From Mesorhizobium sp. M4B.F.Ca.ET.203.01.1.1 (lineage in GTDB: Bacteria > Pseudomonadota > Alphaproteobacteria > Rhizobiales > Rhizobiaceae), in contig NZ_SRUO01000001.1 of assembly GCF_004791025.1 (NCBI RefSeq), positions 248,001-312,000 of the forward strand: a DNA stretch of 64,000 nucleotides, written 5' to 3'. The first letter of the stretch is position 1. Each line of letters begins with the position of its first letter. The notes beneath the pieces were generated by a model that made no database searches, was not told the origin of the DNA, and worked only from the letters and a program-made list of their open reading frames with translations. The position numbers and the translations under genes were made by a program. Below are positions 35,564 through 45,258 of the stretch, piece by piece.

Positions 35564-37134
35564 CACAGCCTCCCCGCCAGCAGGAAGCCGGAGCCGCCGC
35601 CAAGCCCGGCGCCGGGATGGGTGGAGGCGCCGATGTGGTAGAGGTTCTTGATGGCGGTCGCATGGTTGCGGCTTGCCTTGAACGGCCGCCACAGGAAGGC
35701 CTGGTCGATGGTCGACGAGCCGCCATAGGGATCGCCGCCGACCAGGTTGATGTTCATCGCTTCGAGGTCGGCCGGCGAATAGGCACGACGCGCGATCACA
35801 CTGCCGCTGAAGCCGTCGATGTGGTTGGCGAGGATCGCTTCGACGCGGTCGGCATAGGCCTCGCGCAACTCGGCGGTCCATTGCCCGTCCGCCGGAGCCG
35901 CGAGCTTGCCGGCGGCATCGCCCTTGATGTGGCGCGGCGACTCGGGCAGCTGCAGCCAGAGGATCGCCTTGCCCGCCGGGCAACGCGACGGATCGAGCGC
36001 GTGCGGCTGGCCGACGCAGATGGTCGGCACTTCCGGCAGCAGGCCGCGCAGCGCTTCGTTGCAGGCTTTGGAGACGCCGTCGAGGCCGGGCGTCAGATGC
36101 AGCAACGCCACCTTGTCCAGCCCCTCGCCGCGCCAGGCCGGCGGCTTGTCGAGTGCATAGTGGATCTGGAAGTTGCCCTTGCCGTAGCGATATTCGCGCG
36201 TCGCATCGACGTCGCGCTTTGGGGCAGCGTCGCCGAGCAGGCGGCCATAAAGCTGGGTCGGCGTGACCGAGCAGATGACGCTCTTTTTCGCGTGCACTGT
36301 TTCGCCAGAGGCCAGCCGCACACCGGTGGCGCGGCCGCCTTCGAGGATGATGGAGGCGACGTCCGCGTCGGTGGAGATCACGCCGCCGCGCTCCTTGATC
36401 AGCGCCTCGAAGGCGGCGAGCAGGTTTTTCGCGCCGCCCTTGACGATCGGCGCGCCGGCAGCCTCCAGCGCAAACGCAATGACCTTGGCGATCTGACCGG
36501 AAAAGGCGTCTTCCGGCCCGAGGCCGGCATGCAGCACCCAGGGCGCCCAGAGCGCACGGATCGTCTCGGATGTGTAGGCCGTCTCCAGCCAGCCGCGCGC
36601 CGGCGCCAGCGCCTCGCCGAGGAAGGCGGCGAGGTTGCGCGGCCCGCGCCGCCAGGCTTCGCCGGTGAGCAGCTTGGTCGTCGGATAGGACCACAAGGCG
36701 CCGCCGAGCAGGCCGAACAGCAGGCCGGCATTGCGCTCGACGCCGCCGACATCGTTGCCGTGGCGGACGCCGTCGCCCGAGGCGACCTTGTTGAGCGCCG
36801 CGATGTTGGCGGCGCGGTCGGTGCTGAGCACGGCATGGCTGCCGTCGGGCCTCAGGACGCCGGTCGGGGTCGCGGTGTGGCAGAACTCCAGCCCATGCCG
36901 CGCCAGGTCCTTGCCAAGTGCGGCAAAGGCCGGCGAGGTGATGAACAGCACGAAGGTGGTCGCCATCACGTCATGGACGAAGCCGGGCGCGGTGATCTCT
37001 TCGGTGCGCATGCAGCCGCCGATGCGGTCGTTGCGCTCGAGCACGAGCACATTCGCCCCCTTGCCGCCCAGCATCGCCGCACAGACGAGAGCGTTGATGC
37101 CGCTGCCGACGATGATGTGATCGGGGGCGTTCAT
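35563..37134 (-). CDS. FAD-dependent oxidoreductase, phytoene-desaturase-like (first of two)
   Basis: A 523-residue flavoprotein of the CrtI/PYROXD2-like group. The dinucleotide motif is HIIVGSGINALVCAAMLGGKGANVLVLERNDRIGGCMRTEE. The C-terminal FAD-binding segment is ASTHPGAGLGGGSGFLLAGRL. Other members act as desaturases, isomerases or oxidases, so the reaction cannot be given. A second, clearly related protein is encoded divergently at 38356-39930 (shared GxNLVGGD..GS and THPGAG/TWPGAG motifs). Placement with a cyclase and arylpyruvate oxidoreductase suggests action on an indolic or aromatic intermediate. Confidence 0.88.
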   Translation of the reverse strand: MNAPDHIIVGSGINALVCAAMLGGKGANVLVLERNDRIGGCMRTEEITAPGFVHDVMATTFVLFITSPAFAALGKDLARHGLEFCHTATPTGVLRPDGSHAVLSTDRAANIAALNKVASGDGVRHGNDVGGVERNAGLLFGLLGGALWSYPTTKLLTGEAWRRGPRNLAAFLGEALAPARGWLETAYTSETIRALWAPWVLHAGLGPEDAFSGQIAKVIAFALEAAGAPIVKGGAKNLLAAFEALIKERGGVISTDADVASIILEGGRATGVRLASGETVHAKKSVICSVTPTQLYGRLLGDAAPKRDVDATREYRYGKGNFQIHYALDKPPAWRGEGLDKVALLHLTPGLDGVSKACNEALRGLLPEVPTICVGQPHALDPSRCPAGKAILWLQLPESPRHIKGDAAGKLAAPADGQWTAELREAYADRVEAILANHIDGFSGSVIARRAYSPADLEAMNINLVGGDPYGGSSTIDQAFLWRPFKASRNHATAIKNLYHIGASTHPGAGLGGGSGFLLAGRL

Positions 37135-37190
37135 TGGATGCTCCCGGGTGCTGGCAGTTGAAGGTCAATCGCGCAAAGCCGCGTTCCTTC

Positions 37191-37350
37191 GCGCCCCCCT
37201 CTGCCCTGCCGGGCATCTCCCCCACAAGGGGGGGGATCAGCTTGCATCACGGCTTTCGCCAATTGTCCTCGTTGCAGGGTTGAGCGGGGCGCCGAAACTG
37301 CCAATCTCCCCCCAAGTGGGGGAGATGTCCGGCAGGACAGAGCGGCGCGC
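37191..37350. repeat. Intergenic palindromic repeat, family A, copy 3
   Basis: The left arm begins GCGCCCCCCTCTGCCCTGCC, with CTCCCCCACAAGGGGGGG inside. The right arm ends GTCCGGCAGGACAGAGCGG. It separates the cyclase and FAD oxidoreductase genes of one minus-strand unit; the remainder of the 310-bp gap (37135-37444) shows no gene. Confidence 0.85.
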
Positions 37351-37444
37351 CGCAGAGCGCTGACGCTCCAAGACGGCCGTCTCGACTTCATCATCACGAC
37401 ATTGCCTGCGAGCATGATCTTCTCCCGAAGACCGCCACCTCGCC

Positions 37445-38236
37445 CTATTTGCCCGGCACCAGCGCCAGGGCGCGGATCGGGCTGCCGGTGCCGTGCTCGA
37501 TCTTGAGCGGCGCGGCGATCAGGATCGCGCCTTTCGGCGGCAGCTGGTCGAGGTTGCAGAGGCTGGCCAGACCATAGCGGTTGGCCTTGTGCATCAGCGT
37601 GTGCGCCGGGAACGGCGGCTCCATGCCGCCGGCCTTGCCGGCATCGGTGCCGATGGTCTCCGAGCCCCAGCCCTTGATGTCCTTGCTTATCAGGAACTGG
37701 ATGGCTTCCGCCGTCGGGCCGGGCGTGTGCGGGCCGGTCTCGTTGGCGTTGAGGAACTCGGCCTCCGAGCCGTTGCGCTTGTACCAGTCGGTGCGCATCA
37801 CCACCCACTCGCCGGGATTGATGGCGCCATGCTTGGCTTCCCAGGCCTTGATGTGGTCGACGGTGAGAAGGAAATCGTGGTCGGCGGCCGATTCCTTCGA
37901 GCAGTCGATGACGTTGACCGGGCCGACGAAATTCTGCGCCGGAATGGTGTCGGTGGCGCCGTCCGGATAGTCCTTGCCGGTGATCCAGTGCTGCGGCGCA
38001 TCGAAATGCGTGCCCGAATGCTCGCCGAGCTTCAGCCAGTTCCAGGCCCACCACGGCCCGTTCTTGTCATATTTGGAGATGGCGTGGATCTCGACCTTCG
38101 GCGTGTCGACGGCGAGCTCCGGCGGCAGCTTGATCAGCGGCGTGTTCGGCCCGAGCGGCGCCGACAGGTCGACCACGCGGATGGCGCCCGAAAGCAGCTG
38201 GCCGGCGACCTCGCCTAGGAGTTTTTGCGTGTCCAT
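37445..38236 (-). CDS. Cyclase-family hydrolase (kynurenine formamidase / isatin hydrolase type)
   Basis: A 263-residue metal-dependent hydrolase. The family metal-binding motif HxGTHxDxPxH is intact in GEHSGTHFDAPQHW. RVVDLSAPLGPNTPLIKLP at the start and WVVMRTDWYKR with HKANRYGLASLCNLDQLPPKGAILIAAPLKI near the end are typical. Characterised relatives open N-formylkynurenine or isatin (to isatinate). Next to an indolepyruvate oxidoreductase and an anthranilate-type CoA pathway, isatin or a formylated aniline is a plausible substrate, but this is inference. Confidence 0.88.
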   Translation of the reverse strand: MDTQKLLGEVAGQLLSGAIRVVDLSAPLGPNTPLIKLPPELAVDTPKVEIHAISKYDKNGPWWAWNWLKLGEHSGTHFDAPQHWITGKDYPDGATDTIPAQNFVGPVNVIDCSKESAADHDFLLTVDHIKAWEAKHGAINPGEWVVMRTDWYKRNGSEAEFLNANETGPHTPGPTAEAIQFLISKDIKGWGSETIGTDAGKAGGMEPPFPAHTLMHKANRYGLASLCNLDQLPPKGAILIAAPLKIEHGTGSPIRALALVPGK

Positions 38237-38355
38237 GGTCTCAGTTCCCTCTTTGTCGATGAAGATCGAGGCTCGTTGCGGCCCTTAATATCCTACTAGA
38301 CGAAAACATATGCATCTGCAATTATCTTTAAGCATAAAGCATTTTGGGGCGAGGC
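38237..38355. promoter_or_regulatory. Divergent promoter region of the aromatic gene cluster
   Basis: The 119-bp gap between two divergent genes is AT-rich from 38288 to 38345. It contains the inverted repeat CTTTA-AGCA-TAAAG (38326-38339) and the direct repeat GCATAAAGCAT next to it. A MarR-type site is expected here given the MarR gene in the leftward unit. The exact operator is not established. Confidence 0.45.
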
Positions 38356-39930
38356 GTGAGCGAGTTCGACGCCATCTTTGTCGGGGCGGGCCACAACAGT
38401 TTGGCATGCGCCGCGCATCTGGCGCGCAAAGGCTGGAAAACGGCCGTTTTTGAACGCAGTGCAGCAATCGGCGGCGCGGTGCAGACCCGCGAATTCACCT
38501 TACCCGGCTTCCGCCACGATTTCGGCGCGATGAATCTGAGCCTGTTCGCGGGCTCGGCCTTCCACCGGAAATATGCAAATGAATTGAAAAACCACGGGCT
38601 GGAATTCGCTCCGGTGGCGGACTGTTTCGCCAGCGCCTTCCCGGACGGCAAATGGTTCGGCGTCAGCAACGACCTGGAGAAGACCGCCGCGCGGCTGGCC
38701 GCCTTCTCCGCAGCGGACGCCGATACATGGCGGCGTCTTGTCGCCGCCTTTCCGGGCGAAGCCGAGCATCTGTTCCGGGTTTTGGGCTCGCCGATGAGCG
38801 CCCGCGCGCTGGCCGGCACGGCCTGGAAGCTCTGGCGCAAGAAGGGCATCGCCGGCGCGCTCGACACCGGCCGGCTGCTGCTCTCCTCGCCGCGCGCGTG
38901 GCTGGAAGAAAACTTCGAGACGCCGCATGTGCGCGCGACGCTCGCCGCCTGGGGCATGCATCTCGACTTCGCGCCCGACATCGCCGGCGGCGCCGTGTTC
39001 CCCTATCTGGAATCGATGGCCAACCAGAGTTTCGGCATGGTGCTGGGCAGGGGCGGCGCCGACACCATGATCCGCGCGCTTGCCGGCATGGTGACGGCGG
39101 CTGGCGGCAAGATCGCAACCGGCGCCGAGGTCGCCGAGATCACGGTCGCCGGCGGCCGGGCGACAGGCGTGCGGCTCGCGTCCGGGGATTTCCACGTCGC
39201 CAGCAAGGCAGTGATTGCCGGCGTCGCGCCGAAGGCGCTGCCGGGCAAGCTTCTGCCCGACGGTTCGGGCGATGCCGGCTTCGACGCGGCGATGAAGAAA
39301 TTCCGTTACGCGCCAGGCACGATGATGATCCACCTGGCGCTGGACGACCTGCCCGACTGGAGCGCCGGGGCCGAGCTGCGTCAGTTCGCCTATGTGCATC
39401 TTTCGCCCTCACTCGACGCCATGTCGCGCACCTACCAGCAGGCGACAGCGGGCATGCTGCCGGACCAGCCGGTGCTGGTCGTCGGTCAGCCGACGGCCGT
39501 CGATCCGTCCCGCGCGCCAGCAGGCAAGCATGTGCTGTGGGTGCAGGTGCGCATGCTGCCGGCCGGAATCCTCGGCGACGCGGCCGGCAGGATCGAGCCT
39601 GGTCCGTGGGACGCGATCAAGGACGCCTATGCCGAGCGCGTGCTCGAGATCATCGAGAGTTACGCGCCGGGCCTGCGCCAAAAAATCCTCGGCCGCGCCG
39701 TCTTCTCGCCGCTCGATCTCGAGCGCGAGAATCCGAACCTCGTCGGCGGCGACCAGGTCTGCGGCAGCCATCATCTGGCGCAGAATTTTCTCTTCCGCCC
39801 GGCCCGTGGCTACGCCGGCTGGAACACGCCGGTCTCAAACCTCTACCTCACCGGCGCCGCGACATGGCCCGGCGCCGGCACCGGTGCCGCCTCGGGCTTC
39901 ATGCTCGCTGAACAGCTAGGCGGGAGGTAG
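38356..39930 (+). CDS. FAD-dependent oxidoreductase, phytoene-desaturase-like (second of two)
   Basis: A 524-residue relative of the protein encoded at 35563-37134. The FAD motif is FDAIFVGAGHNSLACAAHLARKGWKTAVFERSAAIGGAVQTRE. The end has LYLTGAATWPGAGTGAASGFMLAEQL. Start is either GTG at 38356 (then SEFDAIFVG) or TTG at 38344; neither has a clean ribosome-binding site. Substrate unknown. First gene of the rightward unit and followed after 112 bp by a complete ABC importer operon. Confidence 0.86.
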   Translation: MSEFDAIFVGAGHNSLACAAHLARKGWKTAVFERSAAIGGAVQTREFTLPGFRHDFGAMNLSLFAGSAFHRKYANELKNHGLEFAPVADCFASAFPDGKWFGVSNDLEKTAARLAAFSAADADTWRRLVAAFPGEAEHLFRVLGSPMSARALAGTAWKLWRKKGIAGALDTGRLLLSSPRAWLEENFETPHVRATLAAWGMHLDFAPDIAGGAVFPYLESMANQSFGMVLGRGGADTMIRALAGMVTAAGGKIATGAEVAEITVAGGRATGVRLASGDFHVASKAVIAGVAPKALPGKLLPDGSGDAGFDAAMKKFRYAPGTMMIHLALDDLPDWSAGAELRQFAYVHLSPSLDAMSRTYQQATAGMLPDQPVLVVGQPTAVDPSRAPAGKHVLWVQVRMLPAGILGDAAGRIEPGPWDAIKDAYAERVLEIIESYAPGLRQKILGRAVFSPLDLERENPNLVGGDQVCGSHHLAQNFLFRPARGYAGWNTPVSNLYLTGAATWPGAGTGAASGFMLAEQLGGR

Positions 39931-40042
39931 GAGCGACGATCTTTCCGGGATGCAGGGGGCAAGGCGCGGTTGCCCAAGGAGCCTGAACCCAACGATCGAA
40001 TGAGAATGCCGCGCGAAGAAACACAACCACAGGGGAACGACC

Positions 40043-41569
40043 ATGACCATCAACAGACGTGACTTGCTCGGATACGGCGCGGCGGCGATCGGCGCGACCG
40101 CGCTCGGCCTGCCGAAGGCAGCCAAGGCGGCGGGAGAACTGACCATCGCCTACAACGTCAATTTGCCGTCCTGGGACCCGACGACCGGGCCTTCGGCCGT
40201 CAACCCGACGATCCAGGGTCTCTACCAGTCGGTGTTCGACCAGTTCATCCCGCAGAAGCCCGACCTTTCCTTCACGCCCGGCCTGCTCACCGAATGGGGC
40301 TGGAACGAGGACCGCACCAAGGTGACGATGACAGTGCGCGAGGGCGTGAAGTGGCATGACGGCTCGCCGTTCACGCCTGAGGACGTGGTCTGGTCGCTGC
40401 AGCGGGCCGGCGACGAGAAGACCGGCAACCCGATCCAGTTCGTCTGGAAGAACGTCAACAACTTCAAGATCGACGGCAACAAGATCACCGGCGACGTCGT
40501 GCAGTTCGACCCGGTCTATTTCAAATGGATGTCGTTCCTGACCGGCTACATCATGCCGAAGGCCTATTACGAGAAGGTCGGCGCCGAAGGGTTCGAGAAG
40601 GCGCCGATCGGCACCGGCCCGTACATGGTCGACAAGTTCGAGCGCAACGCCTTCCTGCGGCTCAAGGCCAATCCGAACTACTGGGGCGCCAAGCCGGCCT
40701 TCGAGAACGTGACGATCAAGTTCGTCACCGACGCGGCGAGCCGCGTTGCCGAGATCGAGTCCGGTTCCTCGCAGGTGACGCTCGAGATCCCCTATGAGGA
40801 ATATGACCGGCTGATCACCAAGGACGGGCTCGCGGGCTCGATCAAGAACGTCTCCGACATCGGCATGATCTTCTTCAACGACATCGAGGCGATGCTGGAC
40901 AAGAACGTCCGCCAGGCGGCGGTGATGGCGGTGGACAAGGAGCTGCTTGTCAAGCGGCTGCTGCGCGGCCACGGCCAGCCGATCGCCACGCTGGAGACGC
41001 CGGAATACACGGCCTTCGATGCCTCGATCAAGGTCGAGCACAATCCGGAAAAGGCGAAAGAACTGCTCGCCGCTTCCGGCTTTTCGCCGGAGAAGCCGGT
41101 CAAGTTCACGATCCAGACGACCAAGGGCTTCAAGCCCAAGGATTATGAGATGATCCAGGCCATCGTCGGCATGTGGCGCAAGGTCGGCATCGAGGCGACG
41201 ATCGAGGTCTACGAGATCGCCAAGCACTATGAGCTGCGCGCCGCCGACAAGCTGGCGCCGGCGGCCTTCTACAACTGGGGCAACGCGATCGGCGATCCGA
41301 CGACGTCGACCGGCTTTGCCATGTACGGCCCGAGCCCGCATTCGGTCTGGGACAGCAAGGACCTGATCGACATGATCAACCCGCTGTGGGGCGAGAAGGA
41401 CGAGGCCAAGCGCATCGCCGGCTGGAAGGCGGTCGACAAGTACATCGCCGAGCAGGCCTATGTGCTGCCGCTGATCCAGTATGCGCAGCCGATCGTGCAC
41501 GCCAAGGGTGTCAATGTGGTGCAGCACGTGTCGGGTGCCTTGCTGCCGGCGCTGATGACCCCGGCCTGA
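40043..41569 (+). CDS. ABC transporter substrate-binding protein (family 5, Tat-exported)
   Basis: A 508-residue periplasmic receptor with a twin-arginine signal (INRRDLLGYGAAAIGATALG). The family core is visible in GLLTEWGWNEDRTKVTMTVREGVKWHDGSPFTPEDVVWSLQ, PIGTGPYMVDKFE and FAMYGPSPHSVWDSKDLIDM. It has its own AGGGGA ribosome-binding site. The following permease and ATPase genes complete an importer. The location in the aromatic cluster suggests uptake of an aromatic or indolic compound, although most family members bind peptides, nickel or opines. Confidence 0.92.
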   Translation: MTINRRDLLGYGAAAIGATALGLPKAAKAAGELTIAYNVNLPSWDPTTGPSAVNPTIQGLYQSVFDQFIPQKPDLSFTPGLLTEWGWNEDRTKVTMTVREGVKWHDGSPFTPEDVVWSLQRAGDEKTGNPIQFVWKNVNNFKIDGNKITGDVVQFDPVYFKWMSFLTGYIMPKAYYEKVGAEGFEKAPIGTGPYMVDKFERNAFLRLKANPNYWGAKPAFENVTIKFVTDAASRVAEIESGSSQVTLEIPYEEYDRLITKDGLAGSIKNVSDIGMIFFNDIEAMLDKNVRQAAVMAVDKELLVKRLLRGHGQPIATLETPEYTAFDASIKVEHNPEKAKELLAASGFSPEKPVKFTIQTTKGFKPKDYEMIQAIVGMWRKVGIEATIEVYEIAKHYELRAADKLAPAAFYNWGNAIGDPTTSTGFAMYGPSPHSVWDSKDLIDMINPLWGEKDEAKRIAGWKAVDKYIAEQAYVLPLIQYAQPIVHAKGVNVVQHVSGALLPALMTPA

Positions 41570-41588
41570 TCATCGGCCTTGGATTGCC

Positions 41589-41619
41589 GCGCGCCGTCGC
41601 GAAGACGGCGCGCATTTTT
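41589..41619 (+). terminator. Intra-operon terminator/attenuator after the binding-protein gene
   Basis: A 10-bp perfect stem GCGCGCCGTC (41589-41598) / GACGGCGCGC (41604-41613) with a five-base loop is followed by ATTTTTT. It ends just 20 bp before the first permease gene. Partial termination here would give more binding protein than membrane components. Confidence 0.88.
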
Positions 41620-41639
41620 TCATCCGGGCATACAGGCTG

Positions 41640-42647
41640 ATGCTGCTGCAAAGATTCCTCGTTCGTCTGCTGACGATGCTGGTCACGCTGTTCGGCGTGG
41701 CTGTGGTCGTCTTCGTCGTCATCCGGGTGGCGCCCGGTGATCCGATCGCGATGATGCTGCCGCCCGGCGCCAGCGATGACGATATCGCGCGGCTGCGGGC
41801 GCTCTACGGGCTCGACAAGACCATCGTGCAGCAGTTCTTCATCTGGCTCGGCGGCGTCCTGCGCGGCGATTTCGGCACCTCGATATCGCTGCGGCAGGAT
41901 GTGCTGGGGCTGGTCTTCGACCGGCTGCCGGCGACGCTGGAGCTTGCGACCGTGGCGCTTCTGATGGCGGTGGCCATCGGCGGCACGGCGGCGATCCTTG
42001 GGGCGCGCGAGCGCGGCACGGCGTTCGAGGCCGGCATCGACATCGCCAGCGGCACGGCGCTCTCCATCCCCGATTTCCTGTGGGGGCTGGTGCTGATCCT
42101 GCTGTTCGGCGTGCTTGTCCCGGTCTTCGACATTTCCGGCCGGGTGTCGCCGCAACTCGACCTGCCCTTCGTCACCCAGTTCTATCTCGTCGAGAGCTTG
42201 CTTCGGCTTCGCTTCGATCTCACCTGGGACCTGCTCAAGCACATGCTGATGCCGGCCGTGGCGCTGGCGCTGCCGCTGGCCGCGATCATCGCGCAATTGC
42301 TGAAACAGTCGCTGAAGGAAGTACTCGACCTCGACTATGTCGTGCTGGCGCGCGTGAAGGGCTTTTCGGAGACGCAGGTCATCCTGCGCGAAGCGCTGAA
42401 GAACGCGGCGCTGCCGACGTTGACGCTGGTCGGCGTGCAGTTCACCTTCCTGATCGGCGGCACCGTCATCGTCGAGCGGCTGTTCTCCTACGAGGGCCTC
42501 GGCAACATGGCGATCGACGCCGTCATCAACCGCGACCTGCCGCTGATCCAGGGCATCGTGCTGGTCTTTGCGCTGCTCTTCGTGCTGATCAATCTCGCCG
42601 TCGACATGATGTACGCGCTGCTTAATCCGAGGCTGCGCCATGGATGA
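41640..42647 (+). CDS. ABC transporter permease (DppB type)
   Basis: A 335-residue inner-membrane permease. The N-terminus LLQRFLVRLLTMLVTLFGVAVVVFVVIRVAPGDP is diagnostic for the DppB/OppB branch. The EAA loop is VLARVKGFSETQVILREALKNAALP and the end is DMMYALLNPRLRHG. It lies 26 bp behind an attenuator hairpin and overlaps the next gene by eight bases. Confidence 0.94.
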   Translation: MLLQRFLVRLLTMLVTLFGVAVVVFVVIRVAPGDPIAMMLPPGASDDDIARLRALYGLDKTIVQQFFIWLGGVLRGDFGTSISLRQDVLGLVFDRLPATLELATVALLMAVAIGGTAAILGARERGTAFEAGIDIASGTALSIPDFLWGLVLILLFGVLVPVFDISGRVSPQLDLPFVTQFYLVESLLRLRFDLTWDLLKHMLMPAVALALPLAAIIAQLLKQSLKEVLDLDYVVLARVKGFSETQVILREALKNAALPTLTLVGVQFTFLIGGTVIVERLFSYEGLGNMAIDAVINRDLPLIQGIVLVFALLFVLINLAVDMMYALLNPRLRHG

Positions 42648-43488
42648 CGCCCGCATCTCCCGAAGCGGATCGAGCCCGAGGCTTTGGCTGGCCGGCGGCT
42701 GGCTGCTGCTCGCGCTGCTGGCGGCAGTCCTTGCGCCGCTGATCGCGCCGCAGGACCCGTTGGCGCAGGACTTGATGCTGGAGCGCCTGCCGCCCTTCTG
42801 GCTGGACGGCGCCGAGCCCGGCTATTGGCTGGGCACCGACAGCCTCGGCCGCGATCTGCTCTCACGATTGATCTTCGGCGGCCGCATCGCCTTCATCGTC
42901 GCCTTCGCCGCCGCTTCGGCCGCTTGCGTGGTCGGCTCGGCACTGGGGCTGATTGCCGGCTATTTTGGCGGCTGGGCCGATCGCATCATCTCGCGCATCG
43001 TCGACATCTGGATGGCCTTCCCGCCGGTGCTGTTCGCCATCCTTCTGGTGGCGGTGCTGGGCACCGGCCTCAGCTCCGTCATCATCGCCATCGCCGTCAT
43101 CGACTGGACGCGCTTCTGCCGGGTCATCCGCGCCGAGGCGATGGGCCAGGCGCGCATGGACTATGTCGAAAGCGCGCGCATCGCCGGCTATGGCCGTATC
43201 GGCATCATGCTGCGCGAGGTGTTGCCCAACGTGCTGCCGTCGATCGTCGCGCTGCTGTCGCTGGAGATGGGCATCGCCGTCATCGTCGAGGCGATCCTGT
43301 CCTTCGTCAACCTGTCGATCTCGACCGACGATCCGACCTGGGGCGGCATCATCGCCGAAGGCCGGCTGTCGATCCACCAGGCCTGGTGGGTGCTGGTGTT
43401 TCCGCTGATCACGCTGATCCTCACCGTGCTGTCCTTCAGCCAGTTCGGCGAAGCGCTGAAGGCGCGTTTCGATCCGGTGCTGCGATGA
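42640..43488 (+). CDS. ABC transporter permease (DppC type)
   Basis: A 282-residue second permease. The periplasmic motif YWLGTDSLGRDLLSRLIFGGRIAF and the EAA loop VESARIAGYGRIGIMLREVLPNVLP are typical, and the C-terminus [13 protein letters not shown] closes the family pattern. The start overlaps the stop of the preceding permease by eight bases; the stop overlaps the first ATPase start (ATGA). Confidence 0.94.
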   Translation: MDDARISRSGSSPRLWLAGGWLLLALLAAVLAPLIAPQDPLAQDLMLERLPPFWLDGAEPGYWLGTDSLGRDLLSRLIFGGRIAFIVAFAAASAACVVGSALGLIAGYFGGWADRIISRIVDIWMAFPPVLFAILLVAVLGTGLSSVIIAIAVIDWTRFCRVIRAEAMGQARMDYVESARIAGYGRIGIMLREVLPNVLPSIVALLSLEMGIAVIVEAILSFVNLSISTDDPTWGGIIAEGRLSIHQAWWVLVFPLITLILTVLSFSQFGEALKARFDPVLR

Positions 43489-44366
43489 GCGCGGCCTGTC
43501 TCGACATCCGCTCGCTCAGCGCCGTGCTGCCCAACGGCCAGCGCGTGCTGCGCTCGGTGTCGCTGTCCGTCCAGCCGGGCGAGGTGCGCGCGCTGGTCGG
43601 CGAAAGCGGCGCCGGCAAGACGATGATCGGCAAGGCGGTGCTCGGCGTGCTGCCGACCAGCGTGCGCGTCGTCGACGGCGACATGCTGCTGGAAGGCGAG
43701 GATCTCGGCGCCCTGCAGCCCAAGGCGCGGCGCAATTTGATCGGCGCCCGCACGGCGCTGATCCCGCAGGATCCGCTGACCGCGCTCAACCCGTCGCGCC
43801 GCATCGGCCCGCAGATGACCGACAGGCTGGTCCGCATCCTCGGCTGGAGCGGCGAGCGAGCCGACAGCCGCATCCGCCAGTTGCTCGACGAGGTGCAGAT
43901 ACGCGACCCCGAGCGCGTGCTGAAAAGCTATCCGCACGAACTGTCCGGCGGCATGCGCCAGCGCGTGCTTATCGCGGCAGCCTTCGCCGCCGAGCCGAGG
44001 CTGATTGTCGCCGACGAGCCGACGACGGCGCTCGACGTGACGGTGCAGAAGCAGATCCTGCGGCTGATCGCGCAGCTGCAGCGCGACCACGGCACGGCGA
44101 TCCTGTTCGTCACCCACGACCTCGGCGTCGTCGCCAAGATCAGCCAGAAAGTGTCGGTGCTCTATGCCGGCAAGGTGGTCGAGGAAGCCGACACCGCCGA
44201 GCTCTTCGCAGCACCCCGGCATCCGTACACACGGGCGCTGATCGCGGCGACGCCGCGCTACACGGACCCCTACGCATCGCTGAAGCCGGTGGACGAAACG
44301 GTGCTCGCCGGGCTGGCAGCGGAGATCGCTGCCGCCGACCAGTCCTGGAGGCCAGGCCATGGCTGA
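43485..44366 (+). CDS. ABC transporter ATP-binding protein (DppD type)
   Basis: A 293-residue ATPase. Walker [10 protein letters not shown]-loop [13 protein letters not shown], signature LSGGMRQRV, Walker [13 protein letters not shown] and switch His in FVTHDLG are all present. The C-terminal oligopeptide extension includes [15 protein letters not shown]. Start at 43485 follows from the ATGA overlap; the stop overlaps the following start by eight bases. Confidence 0.95.
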   Translation: MSAACLDIRSLSAVLPNGQRVLRSVSLSVQPGEVRALVGESGAGKTMIGKAVLGVLPTSVRVVDGDMLLEGEDLGALQPKARRNLIGARTALIPQDPLTALNPSRRIGPQMTDRLVRILGWSGERADSRIRQLLDEVQIRDPERVLKSYPHELSGGMRQRVLIAAAFAAEPRLIVADEPTTALDVTVQKQILRLIAQLQRDHGTAILFVTHDLGVVAKISQKVSVLYAGKVVEEADTAELFAAPRHPYTRALIAATPRYTDPYASLKPVDETVLAGLAAEIAAADQSWRPGHG

Positions 44367-45189
44367 GCCGCTGTTTTCCGTGCGCGGGTTGAAGGTGGCG
44401 CTGCCCGACATGACGCGCAAGCCGCTGATCGGCCGCGCGCCACTGGCCGAAATCCTGAAAGGGCTGGATTTCGACCTGCCGAAGGGATCGGTGACTGGCA
44501 TTGTCGGCGAGTCCGGGTCGGGCAAGTCGACGCTCGGCCGTACCCTGGTGCGGCTGCTGGAGCCGAGCGCCGGCTCGATCAGCTTCGAAGGCCGCGACAT
44601 CAGCAATCTGTCGGAAGCCGAACTGAGGCCGCTGCGTCGCGACCTGCAGATGATCTTCCAGGACCCGATGTCGTCGCTCAACCCGCGCCATACGATCTTC
44701 AACATCATCGCCGCGCCGCTGAGGCAGAACGGCCTCGGCGACAGGCTGAAGGAACGCGTGGCGGAAGCGCTGCAGCGGGTCGGCCTGCCGCAGAATTTCG
44801 CCAGCCGTTACCGCCACCAGCTCTCGGGCGGCCAGCGCCAGCGCGTCGGCATCGCGCGAGCGCTGGCGCTGTCGCCGAAATTCGTGCTGGCCGACGAGAT
44901 CGTCTCCGGCCTCGACGTGTCGACGCAGGCGCAGATCCTGACTCTGCTGGAAAAACTGGCGGCCGAAATGGGGCTGACGGTAGCCTTCATCAGCCACGAT
45001 CTGTCGGTGATAAGGCGGCTCTGCCAGCAGGTCATCGTCATGCGCGAGGGCAGGATCGTCGAGGCCAGCGCCACCGATGCGCTGTTCGAAAATCCGAAGC
45101 AGGCCTACACCCGCGATCTGCTCGCCGCCATCCCGCTGCCCGAGATCGATCCGGACTGGCTGCGACCGCCCGAAAAGGCTTCGGCATAG
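44359..45189 (+). CDS. ABC transporter ATP-binding protein (DppF type)
   Basis: A 276-residue second ATPase of the same importer. Walker [10 protein letters not shown]-loop MIFQDPMSSLNPRH, signature LSGGQRQRV, Walker B FVLADEIVSGLD with an unusual Ile-Val for Pro-Thr, and FISHDLS are seen. KQAYTRDLLAAIPLPE ends the domain. It is the last gene of the tightly overlapping importer unit. Confidence 0.95.
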   Translation: MAEPLFSVRGLKVALPDMTRKPLIGRAPLAEILKGLDFDLPKGSVTGIVGESGSGKSTLGRTLVRLLEPSAGSISFEGRDISNLSEAELRPLRRDLQMIFQDPMSSLNPRHTIFNIIAAPLRQNGLGDRLKERVAEALQRVGLPQNFASRYRHQLSGGQRQRVGIARALALSPKFVLADEIVSGLDVSTQAQILTLLEKLAAEMGLTVAFISHDLSVIRRLCQQVIVMREGRIVEASATDALFENPKQAYTRDLLAAIPLPEIDPDWLRPPEKASA

Positions 45190-45258
45190 ACCTCTCCGCA
45201 CGCCGAACAGCGGGCCTCGGATGTGCGTCTTCAGGTCAGCCCGCGAATGGAGGGTGAC

